A stretch of 5,272 nt of DNA from a candidate division CSSED10-310 bacterium (GTDB lineage: Bacteria > CSSED10-310 > JAFGDC01): the NCBI GenBank assembly GCA_016932295.1, contig JAFGDC010000233.1, positions 1 to 5,272 on the forward strand. The letters run 5' to 3'. Positions 1-5,272 of this stretch are shown one piece after another (position 1 is the first letter of the stretch; the number at the start of each line of letters is the position of its first letter). The notes beneath the pieces are model-generated. The model saw only the letters and a program-made list of their open reading frames with translations. It ran no database searches and had not been told where the DNA came from. A program made the position numbers and the translations under genes.

Positions 1-26
1 CAGTGGCGCTGATAAAGACACCACTG
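1..26 (-). terminator. Hairpin at the window edge, possible operon terminator
   Basis: In minus-strand RNA, CAGUGGUG (19-26) pairs with CGCCACUG (1-8) across a ten-base loop. This gives an eight-pair stem with one G-U pair. It lies 113 bases past the pgl stop. Whether a U-run follows cannot be seen, because the window ends exactly at the base of the stem. It is therefore only a candidate terminator, and it conflicts with the possible reading frame through the same bases. Confidence 0.25.
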
Positions 27-90
27 AAGGCACACGAAGGCGCTTTTCGTCAGACAACCGCTCCTCTTTACTGATCCACTTCAGGCTCAT
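1..90 (-). CDS. Possible start of a further gene, cut by the window edge
   Basis: An ATG at 88-90 opens a frame of 30 codons that runs without a stop to the window edge, in the same direction as pgl and 48 bases after its stop. The visible peptide is Lys/Arg/Glu-rich at first (KWISKEERLSDEKRLR). I recognise no family in it. A weak AGG lies seven bases before the ATG. The codons are less GC-biased than in the neighbouring genes, which argues against a typical gene of this operon. A hairpin overlaps its visible end. This may be a real downstream gene or only chance open sequence. Confidence 0.22.
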   Translation of the reverse strand, partial: MSLKWISKEERLSDEKRLRVPSVVSLSAPL

Positions 91-138
91 ATCGAAACCT
101 AAGGCGGATCAGCCTGGTCGGCACCGGTGGCTTGTCGC

Positions 139-915
139 TCAGCGCTTTTCCCGCTGGTTATGGAGCAGTGCGGCGGCGGCTTCATCCAGCAACCAGAACA
201 GGTTGCCGTGCACCGGCCTGACGGCCTGGGCGGGCAGTTCCATGGGTCGGCGGGGACCCTCCAGCACCGTCTTCAACACCGCCGCCTTGCGTTCCCCGGC
301 CACCAGGAAACAGATCCTGGCGGCGCCGTTTATCAACCACGGGGTGAACGTGATCCGCCAGGCTTCCAGGCTGTCCACATACCATGCCACCACCAGCCGG
401 TCGCGTTCCTCGATGGCGCTCGAACCGGGGAACAGGGACGCCGTATGTCCATCACTCCCCAGGCCCAGCAGGATTAGGTCGAAGCGGGGCCGGCGGCGGC
501 CGTCTCCGGCGGTGAGGAGTTTACGATCGAAGAAGAAGGTGAGTACCTCGTCATGGTAGTGCCGTGCGGCTTCTTCCGGCTTCGCCTCGCCAGGCATGCG
601 GTGGATGTTGGCCGTCGGTATGGGCACCAGGCTCAGGAGCGCGGCGTGAGCCATCAGGTAGTTGCTGTCCGGGTGATCCGGCGGCACGTTTCGCTCATCG
701 CTCCAGAAGACATGCACATGCTCCCAGGGCATGCGTCCCGCCATTGGCTCACGCGCCAGCAGTCCATACGCCAGGCGCGGGGTGGCGCCACCCGCCAGCG
801 CGATGGTGAAGCACCCGTGTTCCGCCATGGCCTGCCCGGCGCATCGCACCACAAACTCAGCCGCGCCGGCGGCCAGTTCGTCGGGATTACGGGCAATCCG
901 CATCATCACACTCAT
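139..915 (-). CDS. pgl: 6-phosphogluconolactonase (Pgl/DevB family)
   Basis: This cytosolic enzyme hydrolyses 6-phospho-D-glucono-1,5-lactone to 6-phosphogluconate, the second step of the oxidative pentose phosphate pathway. The 258-residue product has the usual family length and motifs: AGGATP at residues 41-46 (phosphate-binding loop), WSDER at 71-75 followed by a conserved SN pair at 84-85, and LGLGSDGHTASLFPG at about 150-164. A C-terminal RIT..PWLINGA segment and a GERKA segment also fit the family. I chose the ATG at 913-915 because a near-perfect Shine-Dalgarno (GGAGGAGGT) lies six bases upstream. An upstream in-frame GTG at 946-948 would add 11 Gly/Ala-rich residues and overlap zwf. 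The gene begins 14 bases after the zwf stop, so it is the third gene of a gnd-zwf-pgl operon and supplies the step between its two neighbours. Nothing looks truncated. The motifs are seen directly; the function follows from the family. Confidence 0.95.
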   Translation of the reverse strand: MSVMMRIARNPDELAAGAAEFVVRCAGQAMAEHGCFTIALAGGATPRLAYGLLAREPMAGRMPWEHVHVFWSDERNVPPDHPDSNYLMAHAALLSLVPIPTANIHRMPGEAKPEEAARHYHDEVLTFFFDRKLLTAGDGRRRPRFDLILLGLGSDGHTASLFPGSSAIEERDRLVVAWYVDSLEAWRITFTPWLINGAARICFLVAGERKAAVLKTVLEGPRRPMELPAQAVRPVHGNLFWLLDEAAAALLHNQREKR

Positions 916-921
916 GGCTTG

Positions 922-930
922 ACCTCCTCC
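922..930 (-). promoter_or_regulatory. Strong ribosome binding site of pgl, overlapping the zwf stop
   Basis: On the minus strand this reads GGAGGAGGT, nearly a full complement of the 16S rRNA 3' end, with six bases between it and the pgl ATG at 915. Its first base is the G of the zwf TAG stop. Ribosomes ending zwf therefore arrive on the pgl initiation site, which favours coupled translation. The site decides the pgl start against the GTG at 948, which has no comparable signal. Confidence 0.85.
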
Positions 931-2381
931 TACGCCGGCGAGTGCCACGTTCTGCCGTCACCGGCAAGCAAGTCATCCGCCGCTTGCGGACCCCAGCCAC
1001 CGGGTTGATACGTCACCAATGGTGACGCATCACGATCCCAATTTCCCTTGATCGTGTCAATCACCCGCCACGATGCTTCGATCTCGTCACTCCGGGAGAA
1101 CAAGGATGCATCTCCCTCCAGCGTATCGAGCAGCAGCCGCTCATAGGCATCGGGCAGCATCTTCAAGCCGAACGCCTCTTTATACTTAAAATCCATGTTC
1201 AGCGGCATCATGTCCTGGGCGCCGCCCGGTACCTTGACCTGGAACGTGAGTTGCACGCCCTCGTCGGGTTGGATGCGGAGTTTCAGCAAGTTGGGTGTGA
1301 ATTTTTTATTGTCCCTGCGATGAAACATCAGGTGCGGCGGCTCCTCGAATTCGATCACTATCTGCGTGCTTTTGGCTTTCAATGCCTTGCCGGAGCGCAG
1401 GTAGAAAGGAACCCCCTGCCAGCGCCAGTTGTCCACGAAGAGCCTGAGAGCCGCAAAGGTGGGTGTGCCGGAATCGGCCGTGACGTCCGTGGTGGCGCGG
1501 TACCCGGCATACTGCGCCAGCACCGCGCCGCCCGGTCTGAGCGCTTTCAATACCTTCACCTTCTCGTCCCGGAGCAGCTTGTCGTCGAAGCATGCCGTCG
1601 GTTCCATCGCGGTCAGGCAGAGGAGTTGCAGCATGTGATTCTGGAACATATCGCGCAGCACCCCGGCGCGATCGTAATAGCCGGCTCGATACCCCACCGT
1701 CACCTGCTCCGCCATGGTGATCTGCACGTTATCCACGTAATTCCTGTTCCATAATGGTTCGAAGATGGCATTGGCGAATCTGAGTGTGAGGATGTTCTGC
1801 ACCGTATCTTTCCCCAGGTAATGATCGATCCGGTACACCTGGTCCTCGCTGAACACCCGTCGCACGGTCTCGTTCAACTGGATGGCGCTGGGCAGATTGT
1901 ACCCATAGGGTTTCTCGATGACGATCCGCACCCAGCCGCCAGCCGCCGCCAGACCGGTCTCTCCCAGCCGCGTCACGATGACCGGGTACAGCACGGGTGG
2001 CGTGGCCAGGTAGAACAATCGGCCCGCAGGTTGGCCGCCACCACTGTCCAACTCCTCGAGGCGCGCCGCCAGCCGCCGGTAGGTGTCGGGATCGTCATAC
2101 TCACCGGGCAGGAAGAAAAGATCTTCGGCGAAGCTGTTCCACAACCGGCACTCGTCCAGGCTGCTCCTTGCGTACGCCTGGGCGCCTTCCAGCAATGTGG
2201 TGCGGAACTCTTCATCCGTCATGCGTGTCCGGGCCACTCCCAGGATCCTGATGGAGGGATGGAGGTGACCGCGGCAGTTGAGCACGTGCAGGGCGGGAAT
2301 GAGTTTGCGTCCGGTGAGATCTCCGGATGCGCCGAAGATGATTATAATCGCCGGCATCGACTGTGCCTGGATTTCGCTCAC
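930..2381 (-). CDS. zwf: Glucose-6-phosphate 1-dehydrogenase
   Basis: This cytosolic enzyme oxidises glucose 6-phosphate to 6-phosphoglucono-1,5-lactone while reducing NAD(P)+, the entry step of the oxidative pentose phosphate pathway. The 483-residue product has the normal family length. The N-terminal Rossmann fold carries [11 protein letters not shown] from residue 17, with Lys26 in the conserved RKL. EKPYG is at 156-160, where EKPFG is more usual. The substrate signature RIDHYLGK is at 184-191, giving Asp186 and His187. The likely catalytic His249 is in QNHMLQ, by analogy with the Leuconostoc enzyme. The C-terminus has the typical WRVID and YQPGGWGP segments. The start is GTG at 2379-2381, which overlaps the gnd stop as GTGA. 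An internal ATG at 2355-2357 would leave only seven residues before GASGDL, so the GTG is preferred. Upstream AGG is only a weak ribosome site, so translation probably depends on coupling to gnd. Whether it uses NADP+, NAD+ or both cannot be read from the sequence with certainty. Confidence 0.97.
   Translation of the reverse strand: MSEIQAQSMPAIIIIFGASGDLTGRKLIPALHVLNCRGHLHPSIRILGVARTRMTDEEFRTTLLEGAQAYARSSLDECRLWNSFAEDLFFLPGEYDDPDTYRRLAARLEELDSGGGQPAGRLFYLATPPVLYPVIVTRLGETGLAAAGGWVRIVIEKPYGYNLPSAIQLNETVRRVFSEDQVYRIDHYLGKDTVQNILTLRFANAIFEPLWNRNYVDNVQITMAEQVTVGYRAGYYDRAGVLRDMFQNHMLQLLCLTAMEPTACFDDKLLRDEKVKVLKALRPGGAVLAQYAGYRATTDVTADSGTPTFAALRLFVDNWRWQGVPFYLRSGKALKAKSTQIVIEFEEPPHLMFHRRDNKKFTPNLLKLRIQPDEGVQLTFQVKVPGGAQDMMPLNMDFKYKEAFGLKMLPDAYERLLLDTLEGDASLFSRSDEIEASWRVIDTIKGNWDRDASPLVTYQPGGWGPQAADDLLAGDGRTWHSPA
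2378..2381 (-). promoter_or_regulatory. gnd/zwf stop-start overlap (GTGA)
   Basis: The zwf start GTG and the gnd stop TGA share bases in the tetranucleotide GTGA. Only a weak AGG lies just upstream, so zwf is probably translated by ribosomes that terminate on gnd and re-initiate. This ties synthesis of the two dehydrogenases of the pathway together. The overlap is seen directly; the coupling is inferred. Confidence 0.8.
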
Positions 2382-3304
2382 GGTACCTGGTGTCCCGCCG
2401 CTTTAACGGTATGACCGCCGAACTGGTTCCGCATGGCGGCCAGCAACCGGGCGGCGAAGCTGTCTTCCTGGCGGCTGACAAAGCGCATGAGCAACGCCAG
2501 GGTGATGACCGGCGCCGGGACATCCTGGTCCATGGCTTCCGCCACGGTCCACCGTCCCTCTCCGCTGTCCGCCACCCATCCCTGGATGGCGTGGAGGTCC
2601 TGATCCTCCGCCAGCGCGGCGCTGGTGAGATCCAGCAGCCATGATCTCACCACGCTGCCGAATCGCCAGATTTCCGCTACCTTGTGGAGATCGAGATCGA
2701 ACGCCGTCTTGGCCTTGAGGATTTCGAAACCCTCGGCATACGCCTGCATGAGGCCGTATTCAATCCCGTTGTGAACCATCTTGACGAAGTGGCCGGCGCC
2801 GCTGGGACCAACGTGGCCCCACCCTTGATCCGGACTTGGTGCGAGAGTGGCGAACAGTGGTCGCAGGCGGTCAACCTCGGTCTGCCCGCCACCGATCATC
2901 AGGCTGTACCCTTCAGTGAGTCCCCACACGCCGCCTGAGGTGCCGCAGTCCAGGTATTGGAGGCCGGCGGCGGCCGCGGTCGCGGCGCGACGCAAGGTGT
3001 CCCGGTAATTGGCATTGCCGCCGTCGATAATGACATCACCCGGGGTCATCGATTCCAGCAGTTCCTGTACCGTTTGTTCGGTGGCTTCGCCGGCCGGGAC
3101 CATCATCCATGCGGTACGGGGCGGCGTCAGCCGCTCCATGGCGCCGGCGATGGTGCGGGCCGCCCCGATGTTGGGTTCTTCCCCTGCCAGCCGCACCGCC
3201 TTCTCAACGGTGCGGTTGTATACCACGACCCGGTGGCCGCCACGGGCCAGCCGCACAGCCATCGGTTTCCCCATCTTGCCCAGGCCGATCATGGCGAGTT
3301 CCAT
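2378..3304 (-). CDS. gnd: 6-phosphogluconate dehydrogenase, decarboxylating, short form
   Basis: This cytosolic enzyme oxidatively decarboxylates 6-phosphogluconate to ribulose 5-phosphate, CO2 and NAD(P)H. At 308 residues it belongs to the short class (GndA/YqeC-like) rather than the roughly 470-residue E. coli class. The Rossmann fold begins at once with GLGKMG at residues 7-12. The second-strand end reads YNRT (29-32). DGGNANY is at 94-100. The substrate loop [13 protein letters not shown] at 121-133 is typical of the short class. [14 protein letters not shown] at 171-184 holds the presumed catalytic Lys175 and the HN pair at 178-179. The Asn-Arg-Thr signature resembles the NADP-binding one of long-form enzymes, whereas many short-form proteins carry Asp there and prefer NAD. 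The ATG is preceded by a GGGAGGG ribosome site. It is the first gene of a tight gnd-zwf-pgl operon. Family assignment is firm; cofactor preference is inference. Confidence 0.95.
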   Translation of the reverse strand: MELAMIGLGKMGKPMAVRLARGGHRVVVYNRTVEKAVRLAGEEPNIGAARTIAGAMERLTPPRTAWMMVPAGEATEQTVQELLESMTPGDVIIDGGNANYRDTLRRAATAAAAGLQYLDCGTSGGVWGLTEGYSLMIGGGQTEVDRLRPLFATLAPSPDQGWGHVGPSGAGHFVKMVHNGIEYGLMQAYAEGFEILKAKTAFDLDLHKVAEIWRFGSVVRSWLLDLTSAALAEDQDLHAIQGWVADSGEGRWTVAEAMDQDVPAPVITLALLMRFVSRQEDSFAARLLAAMRNQFGGHTVKAAGHQVP

Positions 3305-3312
3305 ACCAGATT

Positions 3313-3319
3313 CCCTCCC
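3313..3319 (-). promoter_or_regulatory. Ribosome binding site of gnd
   Basis: The minus strand reads GGGAGGG with eight bases before the gnd ATG at 3304. This is a strong, well-spaced Shine-Dalgarno and supports translation starting afresh here, as expected for the first gene of an operon. Confidence 0.75.
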
Positions 3320-3346
3320 GTTTTTTGTAACGCCAACCTGGGAAAA

Positions 3347-3375
3347 ATCGTATCGTATCGGCGTCTACCGGGCAA
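3347..3375 (-). promoter_or_regulatory. Possible sigma-70-type promoter for gnd-zwf-pgl
   Basis: On the minus strand TTGCCC (3370-3375) and TACGAT (3347-3352) are separated by exactly 17 bases, and a short T-rich run follows. Each hexamer matches four of six consensus positions. It lies 42 bases upstream of the gnd start in an intergenic region less GC-rich here than its surroundings. The spacing and position are right, but matches of this quality occur by chance, so this is a candidate only. Confidence 0.35.
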
Positions 3376-3546
3376 GCGTGCCGGGTGTATTGATTTCCGG
3401 TCCCGGGGTGCTCCATGGGCAGCGTTCGAACGTGATGCGACCCTTGACTGATGCCCCGGCCGCACCATCCGCTTGTTTTCATGCCGGTGGGGAACGCGAT
3501 GTGAAAGGTCCGGCCGGGAATCCGGAACACGGTGCGGCGGCCAATA

Positions 3547-4545
3547 CTAAGCCAGTATGACCCTCAATCGATGACCTGCACCCCAGAGCGAAATCCGCGG
3601 ATCCCGCACCACCGCCAGCGGCATCCGATGCGCCAGGCCGGACATGCGACCCTTGCCGGTGAAACGCGCCAGGAATTCAGGGCGCTGCAGGAACGGCAGC
3701 AGCCGAGGCGGCATGCCGCCGGCGATGAACACGCCACCCGTCGCCATGATCGAGAGCGCCAGGTTGCCGGCTTGCGCCGCCAGGATTGAAGTGAACAGCT
3801 CGATGGTTTGCCGGCACAGGATGCATGGTCGGACCTGATCCAGCGCCGCCGCCACCAGCACCGGCGTGGGATCGGCACTGTTCCGCAGTCGTTCCGCCAA
3901 CCAATCCGGTTCGTCCCCTCTGCCGCTCGCGAGCAGGAATTCATACAGGTTGATGAGACCGCTGCCGGAACATACGCGCTCGACACTGACATGGTCATGA
4001 CGTTTCCGCATGAACGCCAGCAGATCGGTCTGTATGTCATCGGCCGGGGCGAATTCCACATGACCGCCTTCCGTGCCGACCGCCAGGTAGCGCGCGCCAC
4101 ACCACAGGGCATAGGCTTGCCCCAGACCCGTGCCTGCCGCGATCACCGCCAGCGGCCCTCGATTCACCGGCTGTCCCGGCTGCACGACCAGCATATCCTC
4201 GTCGAACAGATGGGGAACCGCGCCGGCGATGGCTTCCAGGTCGTTGATCAGGAGCACCGCCGGAATCCCCGTGCGCTCAGCCAACTCCTCTTCGTCCAGT
4301 ACCCAGGGCAGGTTGGTGATGGTGGAGCGGCCACTGAGCACCGGTCCCGCCACCCCGAAACAGGCTGCCTGTACTGATTCGCCCCCCGCCGCCAGAAACA
4401 AATTGACGATTTCCTCGAGGTTGGTGAACCGAGCGCTTGGATAGGTTGCCTCCCGGAGGAACCGGCGCGGATCACCCGCTGCTTCGATGAGCGCCAGGGT
4501 GGTCTTGGTGCCGCCTATATCACCGATGAGCAATATACTGTTCAT
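3547..4545 (-). CDS. glk: Glucokinase (bacterial Glk family)
   Basis: This cytosolic enzyme phosphorylates glucose to glucose 6-phosphate with ATP, supplying the substrate of Zwf. The 332-residue product aligns along its length with the E. coli-type glucokinase family. It has the phosphate-1 motif GDIGGTK at 8-14, the catalytic aspartate in INDLEAIA (Asp102), GTGLG at 138-142, EGGHVEFAP from 159 with Glu159 and His162 at the sugar site, ERVCSGSGLINLY, and GGVFIAGG at 270-277. The CXCGXC zinc motif of ROK-family kinases is absent, so it is Glk proper rather than ROK. The start is uncertain: ATG at 4543-4545 places GDIGGT at the usual distance from the N-terminus. In-frame ATG (4554) and GTG (4558-4560) lie upstream, and none has a strong ribosome site. 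It lies 34 bases after the surface-protein gene and 242 bases before gnd. Linkage with the pentose phosphate operon supports a glucose-feeding role. Confidence 0.95.
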   Translation of the reverse strand: MNSILLIGDIGGTKTTLALIEAAGDPRRFLREATYPSARFTNLEEIVNLFLAAGGESVQAACFGVAGPVLSGRSTITNLPWVLDEEELAERTGIPAVLLINDLEAIAGAVPHLFDEDMLVVQPGQPVNRGPLAVIAAGTGLGQAYALWCGARYLAVGTEGGHVEFAPADDIQTDLLAFMRKRHDHVSVERVCSGSGLINLYEFLLASGRGDEPDWLAERLRNSADPTPVLVAAALDQVRPCILCRQTIELFTSILAAQAGNLALSIMATGGVFIAGGMPPRLLPFLQRPEFLARFTGKGRMSGLAHRMPLAVVRDPRISLWGAGHRLRVILA

Positions 4546-4579
4546 TTCGTCCATATCCACGGGATCGATCGCGCCGTGC

Positions 4580-5272
4580 TCATGACCGGGATCCGGTGCG
4601 CCTGCCGGCGAGCAGAAGACCGAGTACGCTCAGGAGCAGCAGGCCGCCCAGGACGTCGGTGGCCGGGATGGCGGACGGCGTGGGCGTCACGGTGGGGTTG
4701 ATGGTTGGCGTCTTTGTGGGACTTGCTGTTGCGGTTGCCGTGGCGCTGGGTGTGAAGGTCGCGGCCGGGGTCACGGTCGCGCAATCCACCACCAGTGAAT
4801 AGGCGCCCTCCTCGCCGGCCGGACCATCCACCACCACGAAGATCTCGTTGCCGCCGGCAGGATAGATCCAGCTTGCCTCCGTGTCGGCCCATGCCTGGCA
4901 GTCCTGTTCGTCGCACGATTCGAGCAGCATCACGTTCAGTCCGGTGGCTGCTGTCAGGCCTGCGGTCACCAGGCATGGCGCGGCGCCGCCAAGGACGACC
5001 ATGTGCACCAGTTCAGGACCATCCTGCAAGGAGATGCAGGAATAGTCCGCAACCTGGCTGGTGGCTCCTGAGGTGTCGTCGGCGTATGGGATGCCGCAGG
5101 TAAGAAGCATCGCGCCGGCGCAATCCAGCAGTGTGCCGGGGGATTGAATCGGCGTGAAGGTGGGTGATGCTGTCCGGGTGGGCGTTCGGGTGGGCGTGCG
5201 GGTGGGAGTGGGAGTGAGGGGTTGGGTGGGCGTGCGGCTCGGCGATTGCGTGCCGGTTGGCGAGTGCGTGGC
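4580..5272 (-). CDS. Secreted or surface-anchored protein with Thr/Pro linkers, PPC-like domain and C-terminal anchor (N-terminus outside the window)
   Basis: Only the last 230 residues are visible; the frame is open to the window edge, so the start and any signal peptide lie outside. Residues 1-46 are a Thr/Pro/Arg/Ser linker with RTPT repeats. Residues about 48-164 form a compact domain with seven cysteines (51, 59, 79, 100, 120, 125, 164). Its SCDEQDC, PAGGNEIFVVVDG and GAYSLVVDC segments resemble bacterial pre-peptidase C-terminal (PPC) beta-sandwich domains of exported proteins. Residues 166-201 are a second Thr/Pro/Ala linker. The end has IPATD, a hydrophobic segment of about 16 residues (207-222), and an Arg-Arg tail, the layout of a C-terminal sorting or membrane-anchor tag. 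The Cys content and linkers indicate a location outside the cytoplasm. An internal ATG at 5108-5110 is not a likely start because the linker upstream is coherent. The specific function is unknown, and a link with glk may be only positional. Confidence 0.8.
   Translation of the reverse strand, partial: ATHSPTGTQSPSRTPTQPLTPTPTRTPTRTPTRTASPTFTPIQSPGTLLDCAGAMLLTCGIPYADDTSGATSQVADYSCISLQDGPELVHMVVLGGAAPCLVTAGLTAATGLNVMLLESCDEQDCQAWADTEASWIYPAGGNEIFVVVDGPAGEEGAYSLVVDCATVTPAATFTPSATATATASPTKTPTINPTVTPTPSAIPATDVLGGLLLLSVLGLLLAGRRTGSRS
4598..4666 (-). other. Coding segment for a C-terminal sorting/anchor tag
   Basis: This encodes the last stretch of the surface protein: Ile-Pro-Ala-Thr-Asp leading into a Leu/Gly-rich hydrophobic helix (LGGLLLLSVLGLLLAG) and then Arg-Arg. 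The three-part order of short motif, membrane helix and basic cluster is that of PEP-CTERM-, IPTL-CTERM- and MYXO-CTERM-type tags. The exact motif matches none of the named classes that I can identify with certainty. Confidence 0.6.
4670..4777 (-). repeat. Second Thr/Pro/Ala-rich linker tract
   Basis: This codes for a 36-residue linker made almost wholly of Thr, Pro, Ala and Ser between the PPC-like domain and the C-terminal anchor. It is likely a wall- or membrane-spanning spacer that holds the folded domain away from the cell. It is less regular than the upstream RTPT tract. Confidence 0.65.
5135..5272 (-). repeat. Thr/Pro-rich low-complexity repeat tract (RTPT units)
   Basis: This part of the surface-protein gene codes for a Thr-Pro linker containing near-identical 12-base units (CGC ACG CCC ACC, read as Arg-Thr-Pro-Thr) and shorter Thr-Pro pairs. 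It probably makes an extended, possibly glycosylated spacer. The repeats continue to the window edge and may be longer outside it. The other strand is rich in GGG runs from 5176 to 5230. Confidence 0.7.

Larger units (their letters stand above)
3305..3546. other. glk-gnd intergenic region
   Basis: These 242 bases separate glk from gnd. They hold the candidate gnd promoter and ribosome site at the gnd end. A perfect 10-base palindrome, CGTTCGAACG, is at 3423-3432, about 48 bases upstream of the -35-like hexamer, and an 8-base palindrome, CCGGCCGG, is at 3510-3517. I see no hairpin followed by a T-run that would serve as an intrinsic terminator of glk, so read-through from glk into gnd is possible. 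Open frames that cross this stretch run into gnd or glk in the wrong frame and match nothing I recognise. Confidence 0.6.

Noticed and set aside
71..112. Seven-base inverted repeat (CTGATCC and GGATCAG) downstream of pgl
   Set aside because: The loop is 28 bases and no T-run follows, so it is not a convincing terminator or operator.
2..559. A plus-strand frame open from the window edge across pgl
   Set aside because: It is antisense to pgl for most of its length, has no start signal in view and reads as low-complexity Arg/Ser-rich shadow sequence.
916..948. Upstream GTG start for pgl at 946-948
   Set aside because: The ATG at 915 has an almost ideal Shine-Dalgarno, whereas the GTG would add a Gly/Ala-rich stretch encoded by that very ribosome site.
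1821..2414. A 197-residue plus-strand open frame opposite zwf
   Set aside because: It lies antisense to a clear zwf, has no recognisable motif or ribosome site, and long antisense frames are common in GC-rich genes.
3369..3384. CCGG-flanked inverted repeat at the -35 region of the candidate gnd promoter
   Set aside because: Only four pairs form around a nine-base loop, as expected by chance in GC-rich DNA.
3204..3530. A minus-strand 108-residue frame filling the glk-gnd gap
   Set aside because: It overlaps the first 100 bases of gnd in another frame, matches nothing known and leaves no room for the good gnd ribosome site to be non-coding.
3009..3560. A 183-residue plus-strand open frame opposite gnd and the intergenic gap
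   Set aside because: It runs antisense through the conserved N-terminal half of gnd and its composition (Arg, Ser, Pro, Ala) is that of a shadow frame.

Overview
The window carries a compact run of central carbon metabolism genes, all on the minus strand, from a GC-rich bacterium. Transcription runs from high to low coordinates. In that order it holds: the C-terminal part of a secreted or surface protein (4580-5272, cut by the window edge), a glucokinase (glk), a 242-base intergenic region, a short-form 6-phosphogluconate dehydrogenase (gnd), glucose-6-phosphate dehydrogenase (zwf) and 6-phosphogluconolactonase (pgl). Beyond pgl lie 138 bases with a possible start of another reading frame and a hairpin at the very edge.

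Together the four enzymes take glucose to ribulose 5-phosphate: Glk makes glucose 6-phosphate, Zwf oxidises it to 6-phosphogluconolactone, Pgl hydrolyses the lactone, and Gnd oxidatively decarboxylates 6-phosphogluconate. This is the whole oxidative pentose phosphate branch plus its entry kinase. gnd, zwf and pgl are tightly packed: gnd and zwf overlap by four bases (GTGA), and pgl starts 14 bases after zwf behind a strong Shine-Dalgarno that overlaps the zwf stop. They almost certainly form one operon. A plausible promoter and a good ribosome binding site lie in front of gnd. glk is upstream, separated by 242 bases with no evident terminator, so it may be a separate unit or partly co-transcribed.

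The surface protein upstream of glk has Thr/Pro-rich linkers on both sides of a cysteine-containing domain that resembles bacterial pre-peptidase C-terminal (PPC) domains. It ends in a hydrophobic segment followed by Arg-Arg, like the C-terminal sorting or anchor tags of many Gram-negative-type and candidate-phylum bacteria. This suggests an environmental, possibly uncultured lineage, but the sequence alone does not fix the phylum.

Most of the window is ordinary housekeeping metabolism. I see no mobile element, CRISPR array, tRNA, rRNA or defence system. The points most worth a second look are the Asn-Arg-Thr cofactor signature in the short Gnd, the architecture of the surface protein, and the dense G-run tract in its Thr/Pro-coding DNA.
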